A stretch of DNA of 64,000 nucleotides from Devosia epidermidihirudinis. GTDB taxonomy: Bacteria; Pseudomonadota; Alphaproteobacteria; Rhizobiales; Devosiaceae. The stretch lies in assembly GCF_000971295.1 (NCBI RefSeq), contig NZ_LANJ01000046.1, positions 1-64,000 on the forward strand, given 5' to 3'. Shown here in pieces: positions 54,972 through 63,262 of the stretch. The notes under the pieces were generated by a model that was not told the DNA's origin, did not search any database, and saw only the letters and a program-made list of their open reading frames with translations. Every line of letters begins with the position of its first letter. Positions within the stretch are counted from its first letter, which is position 1. The translations under genes were made by a program, and so were the position numbers.

Positions 54972-55609
54972 TGGCTGGCCCAGATGATGCGGGCGATCCA
55001 TTCGATATCGGAAATGTCGATCAGGCGCGGCCCGAAGGCGGGATTGATCGAATGCAGCTCGATCTGCTTGGCGCTCTGGCGGGCAAGGATTTTGGCCATG
55101 ACTTCGCCATCGCTGGTCTTGACCACAACGCGGTCGCCCCGGCGCACCTGCTCGGTGGGCGAAACGACAATGCGGTCGCCCTCGCGATAGAGCGGCTCCA
55201 TGGAATCGCCCTGCACTTCGAGCGCATAGATGCCCGCTTCCCCGGGGGAGGGCAGGGTGATCTCGTCCCAGCCTTGCCCCGCCGGAAAACCAGCGCTGTC
55301 AAAAAAACCACCCGAACCAGCCTGCGCCAGACCCAGAAGCGGCACGGTCCGGATTGGGCCATTGTCATTGAGCTGCATGAAGGCGCCGGTGCCATTGAGG
55401 AAAGAATCAAAGCTCTCTCCGGTGGCTTCGAGAATTTTCGAAATACTTTCGGTGGAGGGCCAGCGTTCACGCCCGTCCTTGCTGATGCGTTTGGAGACGT
55501 TGAAGGCGGTGGCATCCAGGCCCGCAAGCCTTGCCAAAGCGGACACGGAGTGACCGTGCCGCCGCGCCAGCGCATCGATGCCGTCCCATATTGCGCGGTG
55601 TGAGAGCAT
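54968..55609 (-). CDS. XRE-type repressor with S24 (LexA-like) peptidase domain
   Basis: 213 aa from ATG 55609. The N-terminal HTH (HSVSALARLAGLDATAFN, then STESISKILEATG) is CI-like. The C-terminal S24 domain has the catalytic Ser136 in GDSMEPLY and Lys173 in EVMAKIL. Ala97-Gly98 (LAQAGSGGFF) lies where LexA and CI cut themselves, so RecA-dependent self-cleavage is possible. Such chromosomal S24 repressors in rhizobia often lack phage neighbours, and here too no phage genes are seen. It is the first gene of a two-gene unit with an AAC(6')-like acetyltransferase. Confidence 0.88.
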   Translation of the reverse strand: MLSHRAIWDGIDALARRHGHSVSALARLAGLDATAFNVSKRISKDGRERWPSTESISKILEATGESFDSFLNGTGAFMQLNDNGPIRTVPLLGLAQAGSGGFFDSAGFPAGQGWDEITLPSPGEAGIYALEVQGDSMEPLYREGDRIVVSPTEQVRRGDRVVVKTSDGEVMAKILARQSAKQIELHSINPAFGPRLIDISDIEWIARIIWASQ

Positions 55610-55639
55610 TAAAGAGCCAATTAAACGAGAGGAATGAAA

Positions 55640-55667
55640 TCTTAAAATCGGAAAGAAGTCCTAAAAT
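55640..55667. promoter_or_regulatory. Direct repeats in the S24 repressor promoter
   Basis: TCTTAAAAT (55640-55648) and TCCTAAAAT (55659-55667) are repeated 19 bases apart, about two helical turns, in the AT-rich gap between the repressor and the DUF952 gene. They are candidate autoregulatory sites. Confidence 0.35.
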
Positions 55668-55743
55668 ACAGGCCGCGCGCCCCCTTGTAAAGAGCATCGC
55701 GGAGCGCTTGCGGCGCGTGGTCCCCGCCATTAGGGTCGCGCCC

Positions 55744-56100
55744 ATGAGCACGCCAGAATTGATCTACAAAATCGCCACCGAAGCCGCCTTTACGCCCGCC
55801 CGCCATGCCGACAGTTTTGCCGGCATGCCCATCGACGCAAACGACGGCTACATGCATTTTTCGACCGCCGAACAGCTTTCCGAAACGCTGCGTCTGCACT
55901 TCGCCGGGCAAGCCGATCTGGTGCTGCTGGCGGTGCGTACGGCCGATATCGCGGCTGATCTGGTGTGGGAGGCGTCGCGCGGTGGCGCGCTGTTCCCCCA
56001 TCTCTATGACCGTCCGCTGCCCGCCAGCGCCATCGCCTGGGAAGCGCCGCTCAGCGTTGCCGCTGACGGGTCCTGCACTTTGCCTGAGGCCGTTCGATGA
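55744..56100 (+). CDS. DUF952 family protein
   Basis: 118 aa from ATG 55744 with AGGG upstream. Small cytosolic protein with the family pattern YKIATEAAF, DANDGYMHFSTAEQL, LLAVRTADI, LVWEASRGGALFPHLYDRPL (20 residues) and AIAWEAPL. The fold is related to ADP-ribosyltransferase-like RNA phosphotransferase folds according to general knowledge; function unproven. Its stop overlaps the pyrD ATG by four bases, a pairing common in alphaproteobacteria, so a link to pyrimidine metabolism is possible. Confidence 0.9.
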   Translation: MSTPELIYKIATEAAFTPARHADSFAGMPIDANDGYMHFSTAEQLSETLRLHFAGQADLVLLAVRTADIAADLVWEASRGGALFPHLYDRPLPASAIAWEAPLSVAADGSCTLPEAVR

Positions 56101-57206
56101 TCCTGTCTGCTTTCTCTCCGCTGCTGCGCATTCCGGCGCTGTCTGGCCTCACGCGTGAAGCCCTGCTCAAGATGGATGCCGAAACGGCCCATAGCGCGAC
56201 CATCACTGCGCTGCGTCTGGGCCTCGCGCCCGAGCAGACCCATCCTGATGGCGCCGAGCTGAAGTCGAGCTTCTGCGGCATTGATCTCAGCAATCCCATC
56301 GGCATGGCCGCTGGCTTTGACAAGAATGCCGAAGTGCCGCGCCCGCTGGCCCGGCTGGGCTTTGGTCTTGTCGAAATCGGCACGGTGACGCCACGCCCGC
56401 AGTCGGGCAATCCCAAGCCGCGCCTGTTCCGCGTCTTCCCGTCCGAAGGCGTCGTCAACCGCATGGGCTTTAACAATGAGGGCCATGAAGCCGCCTTCGC
56501 GCGTCTCAAGGGCCTGCGTGTGCCAGCGGCTTTGGGCGTCAATATCGGGGCCAACAAGGACAGCGAGGATTTCGTTGCCGACTATGTGCTTGGTGTCGAG
56601 CGCTTTGCCGATCTGGCCGATTATCTGACGGTCAACGTCTCCTCGCCCAATACGCCCGGCCTGCGCAATTTGCAGGCTGACGAAGCCCTGCGCCGCCTCC
56701 TCGGTGAAGTGCTGGCCGCGCGCGCCAAGGCTAACACCCGCGTACCGGTGCTGCTCAAGATCGCGCCTGATCTGGATGAAGCGGCGCTCGACGCCATCGC
56801 CGCCGTTGTGCTGGCGACTGATCTTGACGGGCTGATCGTCTCAAACACCACCATCACCCGTGACGGGGTAGCGGGCCAGACCAATGCCAGCGAAACCGGC
56901 GGGCTCTCCGGCAAGCCGCTGTTCAACCTCTCGACGCAGAAGCTGGCACAGGTCCGCCAGCGCGTTGGTGACCTACCGATCATCGGTGTGGGTGGCATCC
57001 ATTCGGCGCAGTCTGCTGTGGCCAAGTTCGAGGCTGGCGCCAATGCGATCCAGCTCTATTCTGCGATGGTGTTTGGGGGGCTGGAACTGCTCGACACCAT
57101 CAAACGTGGCATGGTCGCGGCCGTTCGCGCCGAGGGCAAAACCAATATCTCCCAGCTCGTCGGCACCAAGACCGCCGACTGGGCCAGCGGCAAGATCTCG
57201 CTCTAA
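56097..57206 (+). CDS. pyrD: Dihydroorotate dehydrogenase (quinone), class 2
   Basis: 369 aa. Oxidises dihydroorotate to orotate with ubiquinone at the inner membrane face in pyrimidine synthesis. The N-terminal helical extension (LRIPALSGLTREALLKMDAE) for membrane/quinone binding marks class 2. FMN and active-site parts: GMAAGFDKNAEV, EIGTVTPRPQSGNPKPRLFR (20 residues), NRMGFNN, catalytic Ser183 in NVSSPNTPGLR, IVSNTT and IGVGGI. It ends six bases before the convergent MATE gene. Confidence 0.96.
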   Translation: MILSAFSPLLRIPALSGLTREALLKMDAETAHSATITALRLGLAPEQTHPDGAELKSSFCGIDLSNPIGMAAGFDKNAEVPRPLARLGFGLVEIGTVTPRPQSGNPKPRLFRVFPSEGVVNRMGFNNEGHEAAFARLKGLRVPAALGVNIGANKDSEDFVADYVLGVERFADLADYLTVNVSSPNTPGLRNLQADEALRRLLGEVLAARAKANTRVPVLLKIAPDLDEAALDAIAAVVLATDLDGLIVSNTTITRDGVAGQTNASETGGLSGKPLFNLSTQKLAQVRQRVGDLPIIGVGGIHSAQSAVAKFEAGANAIQLYSAMVFGGLELLDTIKRGMVAAVRAEGKTNISQLVGTKTADWASGKISL

Positions 57207-57212
57207 AGCAGG

Positions 57213-58565
57213 CTAGGCGGCGGGGGCGAAGAGCCACGCCTTCCGCCGCTCGATGGCCAGATAGTAATAAACGCCGCGCGCGATAAACCAGAAGTGCAGC
57301 GCTGCCCACAGGCCCCAATTGCCGAAGACCGGCTGTAAGGCCAAAGCCGCCAGCAGGAACACGCCAAGCGACACCACCATGCCGTTGCGCATGACGCTGT
57401 TGAGCGTCGTGCCGACCAGAATGCCGTCATAGAGGAAGGCCGGCATGAAGATCACCGAGCACAGTGCGGCGATCGGCAGATAGGTCAGGGCATAAGCCTG
57501 CACTTCGGCATTTGTGGTCATGGCGCCAATGACCCATGGCCCGCTCAGATACCAGCCCAGCCCAAGCGTCAGCGTCAGGCCCAGCCCCCATGCAAAGCTC
57601 AGCCGATAGGCTTGGTCAAATGCCGGTCGCCAATTGGCGCCGACGGCCTTGCCGGTCAGCTGTTCAGCGGCCTGCGAAATGCCGTCGAGAAAATACGCCA
57701 GCAGCATCAAAAGGTTCAGCAGGATCGCATTGGCCGATAGCGCCACCTCGCCCATGCGTGATCCCTGCGCGGCAAACCAGGCATAGGCGCCCATCAGCGC
57801 CATCGAGCGGATCATCAGGTCGCGGCTGAGGCCAAACATGCGCTTGAGCGCGGTGGCGTCGCGCAACTCGCCGGGGGCTATCTTGGCGACGATGGCGCCG
57901 AACCCACCATAATGGCGCAGCATCACGAAAAGCCCGACTACGGCGGCTGTCGCCTGGGCCAGCACCGTGCTGGTGGCCGCGCCGGTCACGCCCCAATGGA
58001 ACACATAGACGAACAGGATCGACAGCACGATGTTCACGCCATGCAGCAGCAACTGCAGCATCATGCCGGTCTTGGCCGCGGCGCGACCATAAAACCAGCC
58101 GAGCAAGGCATAGTTAATCAGCGAAAACGGCGCCGCCCAGATGCGGTGGTTGAAATACTCGGCCAGCGCAGCGCTGGCCCCGGCCTCGGGCGCCAGAAGC
58201 GTCGTCGCCAGCCACAGGATCGGCGCGCTAAGCGCAATCATGACGATGCCAATGCTCACGCCCAGCAGCAGGGCCCGCGTCACATGCAGCAGCCCGTCGC
58301 GCGGGTCACGCGCGCCAACGGCCTGCGCCGTCAGCCCGGCCGTGCCAATGCGCAGGAAATAGGCCAGCGAGAAAATGATGTCGAACAGCAGCGCGCCCAG
58401 CACCAGCCCACCCAACATGCCGGCATCACCCAGCCGGCCAATCACCGCAATGTCGATAATGCCCACCAGCGGCTCGGTGATGAATGCCACCGAGGCGGGC
58501 AGGGCGATCTTCCACACATCGGCGTGGCGCACGGTAAAGGGATGCTGGGGGCGGGGCGTGGTCAT
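57213..58565 (-). CDS. MATE-family efflux transporter (DinF-like)
   Basis: 450 aa from ATG 58565 (weak ribosome site; start uncertain). Twelve membrane helices expected. DinF-branch features: DVWKIALPASVAFITEPLVG (20 residues), IIDIAVIGRLGD, GTAGLTAQAVGARD, and in the second half TGKAVGANWRPAFDQAY. MATE carriers export cationic drugs or metabolites using Na+ or H+. It is isolated, between pyrD and a palindromic element. Confidence 0.9.
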   Translation of the reverse strand: MTTPRPQHPFTVRHADVWKIALPASVAFITEPLVGIIDIAVIGRLGDAGMLGGLVLGALLFDIIFSLAYFLRIGTAGLTAQAVGARDPRDGLLHVTRALLLGVSIGIVMIALSAPILWLATTLLAPEAGASAALAEYFNHRIWAAPFSLINYALLGWFYGRAAAKTGMMLQLLLHGVNIVLSILFVYVFHWGVTGAATSTVLAQATAAVVGLFVMLRHYGGFGAIVAKIAPGELRDATALKRMFGLSRDLMIRSMALMGAYAWFAAQGSRMGEVALSANAILLNLLMLLAYFLDGISQAAEQLTGKAVGANWRPAFDQAYRLSFAWGLGLTLTLGLGWYLSGPWVIGAMTTNAEVQAYALTYLPIAALCSVIFMPAFLYDGILVGTTLNSVMRNGMVVSLGVFLLAALALQPVFGNWGLWAALHFWFIARGVYYYLAIERRKAWLFAPAA

Positions 58566-58628
58566 GACATGAGGAATCGCGTGGCTGGAACGCTCGTCTA
58601 GCACGGATTGTGTGACGGCGGGATCGGA

Positions 58629-58747
58629 GTACCCCCACCTAGCCTCCCCCTGATAGGGGGAGGAATTCGCTTTGGGCATGGGCACCAACGCACCCAATAC
58701 ACCGGCCGGTTCCTCCCCCTTTTCAGGGGGAGGCTAGGTGGGGGTAC
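58629..58747. repeat. Palindromic MITE-like element, copy 1
   Basis: 119 bp. Terminal inverted repeats GTACCCCCACCTAGCCTCCC / GGGAGGCTAGGTGGGGGTAC are perfect over at least 22 bp and contain inner CCTCCCCC/GGGGGAGG hairpins. A variable centre of about 40 bp separates the arms. Copies 2 and 3 are at 59817 and 63129. No ORF; non-coding. Confidence 0.85.
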
Positions 58748-58749
58748 CC

Positions 58750-59415
58750 TTACTGCGCCACATCCATCTCGATCACCACATCAGCCCGATCCTGCGACAG
58801 GGTCACCAGATCAAAATTGGGCATATCGTTGCGCTCGATATGGGCGCGGTTGCGCTCTTCGGTGAAGAGGCCCTCTTCGCCGTGGCGCTTGAGCAGCCGG
58901 GCCTTCACCAGATCGCGCGGCACATCGACGAACACCGAATAGTCCAGCAGTGGCTTGACCCCGGCCCATGGGCCTTCGGTGAGCAGCAGGTAATTGCCCT
59001 CGACGATCAGCACGCGCACGTCGGCGGGGATGGTGAAGGCGTTCTCCACCACGTCCTCGATCTTGCGGGAGTAGGCTGGTCCGCTGATATCGCCATCCGC
59101 CACCTTGAGCCGATGCAGGAAATTGACGAACTCCGCCCCTTCGAAGGTGTGCGGCGCGCCTTTGTAATCCACCTGCCCCATGGCCTCGAGCTTGGCGTGG
59201 CGCATGTGAAAACCATCCATGGGCACCAGAGCTGCGCTGCCGGGATGGGTGGCGTTGATCATGGTCACCAGCTCGGCGGCCAGCGTCGACTTGCCCGAGC
59301 CGGGGCCACCGGCAATGCCGATGGCAATGCGGCGATGGGCCTGGCTTTCCATGTCAACGATATGCGGAACCAGCCGCGACAAAGCCTGCTGCGGCGTAAG
59401 TTTAACGCGGTCCAT
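58750..59415 (-). CDS. P-loop sugar/nucleoside kinase (uridine kinase/pantothenate kinase-like)
   Basis: 221 aa. Walker A GGPGSGKS (36-43), then VPMDGFHMRH with the substrate-site Asp, the helical lid region RLLKRHGEEGL and IVEGNYLLL, as in the PRK/uridine kinase/PanK superfamily. Related rhizobial proteins are annotated FrcK (fructose operon kinase) or nucleoside kinase-like, but no fructose transport genes adjoin, so substrate is open. It shares one base with the end of the DUF6460 gene (TGATG), so the two are co-translated. Confidence 0.85.
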   Translation of the reverse strand: MDRVKLTPQQALSRLVPHIVDMESQAHRRIAIGIAGGPGSGKSTLAAELVTMINATHPGSAALVPMDGFHMRHAKLEAMGQVDYKGAPHTFEGAEFVNFLHRLKVADGDISGPAYSRKIEDVVENAFTIPADVRVLIVEGNYLLLTEGPWAGVKPLLDYSVFVDVPRDLVKARLLKRHGEEGLFTEERNRAHIERNDMPNFDLVTLSQDRADVVIEMDVAQ

Positions 59416-59750
59416 CAGCGTCCCTTGGTCAGGCGAAGGATCAGCCAGATCGGCAGCACAAGTGCAGCGCCGGTCACGATATAGGTGCCGATGTCGCCGA
59501 ACACGCCAAGTCCGTCGCGCAGCACATTGCGGAACATTTCGAGCGTGCCCTCGAAGATGTCGCGCGCGCTGACCCCAAAGACGCTCATCAGAAAGCCGAC
59601 AACCAGCGACATCAGCACCAGGCGGATGATCACGCCGCTCGGCTTGTCGCCCAACAGGCGCTCAAGCAAGGGGCGGTGGTAGACGTCGCGTTTGGGTTCG
59701 TCGCTCAAGGCTGTTCTCCAACTGGCTCTGTCGGTGGTGTCGCCGATCAT
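59415..59750 (-). CDS. DUF6460-type small membrane protein
   Basis: 111 aa from ATG 59750 with AGAGA upstream. A hydrophilic N-terminus (DEPKRDVYHRPLLERLLGDK) precedes two membrane helices (IIRLVLMSLVVGFLMSVFGV and the final TYIVTGAALVLPIWLILRL). The middle segment RDIFEGTLEMFRNVLRDG is amphipathic. The family is restricted to alphaproteobacteria as far as I know and has no known role. Coupled with the downstream kinase; divergent from the helicase gene. Confidence 0.75.
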   Translation of the reverse strand: MIGDTTDRASWRTALSDEPKRDVYHRPLLERLLGDKPSGVIIRLVLMSLVVGFLMSVFGVSARDIFEGTLEMFRNVLRDGLGVFGDIGTYIVTGAALVLPIWLILRLTKGR

Positions 59751-59816
59751 ATAGTCTCTTTTATGATTTGCAGAAGAGTTGTCCTTGTTGAGCTCGTGCA
59801 CGCCCCATACCCCCAC

Positions 59817-59924
59817 CCCGCCTCCCCCTGATGAGGGGGAGGAGCCAATCGAGTTTGGGGCGCTATCAGTTCACCAGCACCACACAGTTCCTCCCCCTGT
59901 TCAGGGGGAGGTTAGGTGGGGGTA
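59817..59924. repeat. Palindromic MITE-like element, copy 2, in the helicase promoter
   Basis: 108 bp. TACCCCCACCCCGCCTCCCC at the left and GGGGGAGG-TTAGGTGGGGGTA at the right are the terminal repeats, with the same inner CCTCCCCCTGA hairpins. It ends three bases before the TTG start of the Lhr-type helicase, so its purine-rich right arm provides the only ribosome-binding-like sequence of that gene. Confidence 0.8.
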
Positions 59925-59927
59925 CTC

Positions 59928-62411
59928 TTGACTGACCTTCCTCCCGTCATCACCGACTGGTTCGCCGCAAAGGGTTGGGCGCCGCGTGAGCATCAGCTGG
60001 CGGTGCTGGAGAGCTGGCATGCCAAGGCCTCGGCGCTGCTGATTGCCCCCACAGGTGCCGGCAAAACGCTGGCCGGGTTTCTGCCGACGCTGAGCGATCT
60101 GGTGGACGGGGAGTTCGAGGGCCTGCACACGCTCTATATTTCCCCGCTCAAGGCTCTCGCTGTCGACGTGGCGCGCAACCTGACGACGCCGATCGCGGAA
60201 ATGGGCCTGCCCATCAAGGTCGAAACCCGCACGGGTGACACGCCTGCCTCCCGCCGCGCCCGCCAACGGGTCAAGCCGCCCCATATTCTGCTGACCACGC
60301 CGGAACAGATCGCGCTGCTGCTCAGCCATCCGCAGGCCGAACTGCTGTTCGGCTCGCTCCGTCGCATCGTGCTCGACGAATTGCATGCGCTGGTGACCAG
60401 CAAGCGCGGCGAACTGCTGTCGCTGGCCCTGGCGCGGCTGGCCAAGCTCGCGCCCGATCTGCGCATCACCGCGCTCAGCGCCACCGTGGCCCGGCCCGAT
60501 CTGTTGCGCGACTGGATCGCGCAGCCATTGCCGGACAAGCCAACCCATCTCTTGACCACGTCCGGCGGTGCGCCGCCCGTGCTCGAAATTCTCGACACCA
60601 GCCAGCGCCTGCCCTGGGCCGGGCACTCGGCCAATTACGCCCACCACGATCTCTACGAGACCATCAAGCTGCACAAAACCACGCTGCTCTTCGTCAATAC
60701 GCGCAGCCAGGCCGAGATGCTGTTTCAGGGCCTTTGGGCCATCAATGACGACATGCTGCCGATTGCCCTGCATCATGGCTCGCTCTCGGTCGAGCAGCGC
60801 CGCAAGGTCGAAAGCGCCATGGTCGAGGGCAGGCTCAAGGCGGTGGTCTGTACCTCGACGCTCGATCTGGGCATCGACTGGGGCGATGTCGATCTGGTGG
60901 TGCAAGTGGGCGCGCCCAAGGGCAGCTCGCGCATGCTGCAGCGCATTGGCCGGGCCAATCACCGGCTCGATGAACCGTCCAAGGCCCTCTTGGTGCCGTC
61001 CAATCGTTTCGAGGTGCTGGAGTGCGAAGCGGCGCTGGAAGCCGTCGCGGAAAGTCATCAGGACAGCGAAGACCCCATCACGGGTGGCTATGATGTGCTG
61101 GCCCAGCATGTTCTTGGCATGGCCTGTGCCGAGCCGTTTCTGGCCGATGAGCTGTTTGAGGAAATCCGCCGCGCCTGGCCCTATCGCGATCTGCCGCGCG
61201 CCCAGTTTGACCGGGTGCTCGATTTCGTCGCCACTGGCGGCTATGCGCTGCGCGCCTATGAGCGCTATGCACGGCTGAAGAAAACCGAGGACGGCCATTG
61301 GCGCATCGCCAATCCGCAGGTCGCCCAGCAGTACCGGCTCAATATCGGCACCATTGTTGAAGAGCCCATGGTGCGCGTGAGACTGGTGCGTGGCAGGGGC
61401 TTCAAAAAGGGCCAGACCACCGGACCCATCGGCGCGGGCGGGCGCGTGCTGGGGGAAATGGAGGAATATTTCTTCGGCACCCTGCTGATCGGCGACACCT
61501 TCATGTTCGGCGGCGAAATCGTCGCCTTTGAGGGCATGAAGGACAATGAGGCCTTCGTCAGCCGGGCGCAGGCCAGCGATCCCAAAATCCCATCCTATAT
61601 GGGTGGCCGGTTTCCGCTCTCGACCTATCTGGCCGAGCGCGTCCGCCGCATCATGGATAGCCCTGAGGAATGGACCAAGCTGCCCGATCAGGTCAGCGAC
61701 TGGCTGCGCCTGCAGCGCGATATTTCAGTACTGCCCCGGCGCGACAGCCTGCTGGTCGAAACCTTCCCGCGCGGCGCGCAGAACTACATGGTCTGCTATC
61801 CCTTCGAGGGGCGTTTGGCGCACCAGACCCTGGGCATGCTGTTGACCCGACGGCTTGAGCGCGCCCGCGCCCGGCCTCTGGGGTTCATCGCTTCCGAATA
61901 TGCCTTGGCCATCTGGGGACTGGGCGATCTCTCGGGATTGATCCGCACCGACCGGCTTTCCCTCGATGATCTCTTTTCCGAGGACATGCTGGGCGATGAT
62001 CTCGAAGACTGGCTCGACGAGTCCGCCCTGATGAAGCGCACCTTCCGCAACTGCGCCATCATCGCCGGGCTGATCGAGCGCCGTCACCCCGGCAAGGAAA
62101 AGACCGGGCGGCAGATCACCATGTCGTCGGACCTGATCTATGACGTGCTCTATCAGCACGAGCCCGATCACATCCTCATTCAGGCAACCCGGCATGATGC
62201 GGCGCGCGGCTTGCTTGATATCGAGCGGCTGGGCGACATGTTGCGCCGCATTCGCAGCCATATCGTGCACAAGCCGCTGGAGCGGGTTTCCCCGCTGGCC
62301 GTGCCCCTCATGCTCGATATCGGCAAGGAGCCCATTTTCGGGGAAGGCCGCGAATCGGCTATGGCTGATGCTGCCGACGAATTGATCCGCGAAGCCATGG
62401 GCCAGATTTGA
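59928..62411 (+). CDS. Lhr-type DEXH helicase (ligase-associated DNA damage response)
   Basis: 827 aa from TTG 59928 (GTG 59916 lies inside the repeat element and is less likely). Superfamily 2 helicase of the Lhr group: Walker A PTGAGKT (41-47), DELH (150-153), LSATVARP, VNTRSQAEMLFQ, and LGIDWGDVDLVVQVGAPKGS followed by QRIGRANHRLDEP. The Lhr-core winged helix and C-terminal domain follow (about 430-820). It belongs with PdeM, which is coupled downstream, in the ligase-associated repair set that usually also includes an exonuclease and an ATP-dependent ligase. Those two are absent here; LigD lies 24 kb away. Confidence 0.92.
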   Translation: MTDLPPVITDWFAAKGWAPREHQLAVLESWHAKASALLIAPTGAGKTLAGFLPTLSDLVDGEFEGLHTLYISPLKALAVDVARNLTTPIAEMGLPIKVETRTGDTPASRRARQRVKPPHILLTTPEQIALLLSHPQAELLFGSLRRIVLDELHALVTSKRGELLSLALARLAKLAPDLRITALSATVARPDLLRDWIAQPLPDKPTHLLTTSGGAPPVLEILDTSQRLPWAGHSANYAHHDLYETIKLHKTTLLFVNTRSQAEMLFQGLWAINDDMLPIALHHGSLSVEQRRKVESAMVEGRLKAVVCTSTLDLGIDWGDVDLVVQVGAPKGSSRMLQRIGRANHRLDEPSKALLVPSNRFEVLECEAALEAVAESHQDSEDPITGGYDVLAQHVLGMACAEPFLADELFEEIRRAWPYRDLPRAQFDRVLDFVATGGYALRAYERYARLKKTEDGHWRIANPQVAQQYRLNIGTIVEEPMVRVRLVRGRGFKKGQTTGPIGAGGRVLGEMEEYFFGTLLIGDTFMFGGEIVAFEGMKDNEAFVSRAQASDPKIPSYMGGRFPLSTYLAERVRRIMDSPEEWTKLPDQVSDWLRLQRDISVLPRRDSLLVETFPRGAQNYMVCYPFEGRLAHQTLGMLLTRRLERARARPLGFIASEYALAIWGLGDLSGLIRTDRLSLDDLFSEDMLGDDLEDWLDESALMKRTFRNCAIIAGLIERRHPGKEKTGRQITMSSDLIYDVLYQHEPDHILIQATRHDAARGLLDIERLGDMLRRIRSHIVHKPLERVSPLAVPLMLDIGKEPIFGEGRESAMADAADELIREAMGQI

Positions 62412-63115
62412 GCCAGCCTCTATATAAAGCCGAGATTACGGAGACCCCGATCTTGCGCTTTGCCGGCCATAATTTTGAACCGCTCCCATCGGGGGCGCTG
62501 CATTGGCCGGGCCAGCAAACCTTGCTGGTGGCCGATCTACATCTGGAAAAGATGAGCAGCTTCGCCCGTCGCGGCCAGATGCTGCCGCCCTACGATACCG
62601 GCATGACGCTGGCGCGGCTTGAGGCCGATCTGCGCCGCACGGGCGCAAAGCGTCTCATCTCGCTCGGCGACAGCTTTCACCGCGCCGATGCTAGCAGTCT
62701 GCTAACGCATTCCGACCGGATGCGACTGGATGCGCTGACCGATATTGTCGATTGCATCTGGCTGTCCGGCAACCACGATCCCGCCCCCCACGCCATCGGC
62801 GGCACCTGCCTGCCCGAGCTGGAACTGGCCGGATTGACGCTGACGCACGAGCCCCGACGCGGCGCAGCGGGCCTGATTTCCGGGCATCTCCATCCTGCCG
62901 CGCATATTCACATCGAAGGCCGCTCCACCCGCCGCCCGTGCTTCGTCCACGACAACCGCCTGATGATCCTGCCCGCCTATGGCGCATCCACCGGCTCGAT
63001 CAACATCATGTCGCCAGCCTTCATTGGCCTGTTCAACTGGCCGGGGCTGGAGGTGACGATGCTGGGGAGGGATCGCACCTATCCGGTGAGCCCCAAGCGG
63101 CTGGTGCGGGGATAG
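62408..63115 (+). CDS. pdeM: Ligase-associated DNA damage response metallophosphoesterase PdeM
   Basis: 235 aa from TTG 62408, which overlaps the helicase TGA as TTGA. Calcineurin-like phosphoesterase with the full metal set: ADLHLEK (Asp43, His45), LGDSF (Asp88), SGNHDP (Asn122, His123) and SGHLHP (His160, His162). The protein is a predicted nuclease or phosphodiesterase working with the Lhr-type helicase in DNA repair. Length and neighbour fit the TIGR04123-type family. A palindromic element follows. Confidence 0.92.
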   Translation: MSQPLYKAEITETPILRFAGHNFEPLPSGALHWPGQQTLLVADLHLEKMSSFARRGQMLPPYDTGMTLARLEADLRRTGAKRLISLGDSFHRADASSLLTHSDRMRLDALTDIVDCIWLSGNHDPAPHAIGGTCLPELELAGLTLTHEPRRGAAGLISGHLHPAAHIHIEGRSTRRPCFVHDNRLMILPAYGASTGSINIMSPAFIGLFNWPGLEVTMLGRDRTYPVSPKRLVRG

Positions 63116-63128
63116 ATTTTTTGCGCGG

Positions 63129-63248
63129 ATACCCCCTCCTAGCCTCCCCCTGATAGGGGGAGGGACACGGCCGGTGGGTTGGGGGAGATCGTGTCCATTC
63201 CGCGATGTAGTTCCTCCCCCTTTTCAGGGGGAGGGTAGGAGGGGGTAT
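63129..63248. repeat. Palindromic MITE-like element, copy 3
   Basis: 120 bp. ATACCCCCTCCTAGCCTCCC (left) mirrors GGGAGGGTAGGAGGGGGTAT (right), with inner CCTCCCCC/GGGGGAGG hairpins like copies 1 and 2. Its arms carry CTCCT where copy 1 has CACCT, with the matching change on the other side, so symmetry is kept. It lies between convergent genes and could act as a terminator. Confidence 0.85.
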
Positions 63249-63262
63249 TCTTTCTCACCCAA

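Noticed and set aside
54968..55609. Prophage remnant suggested by the CI-like S24 repressor
   Set aside because: No integrase, structural or replication genes occur around it; neighbours are an acetyltransferase and DUF952-pyrD housekeeping genes.
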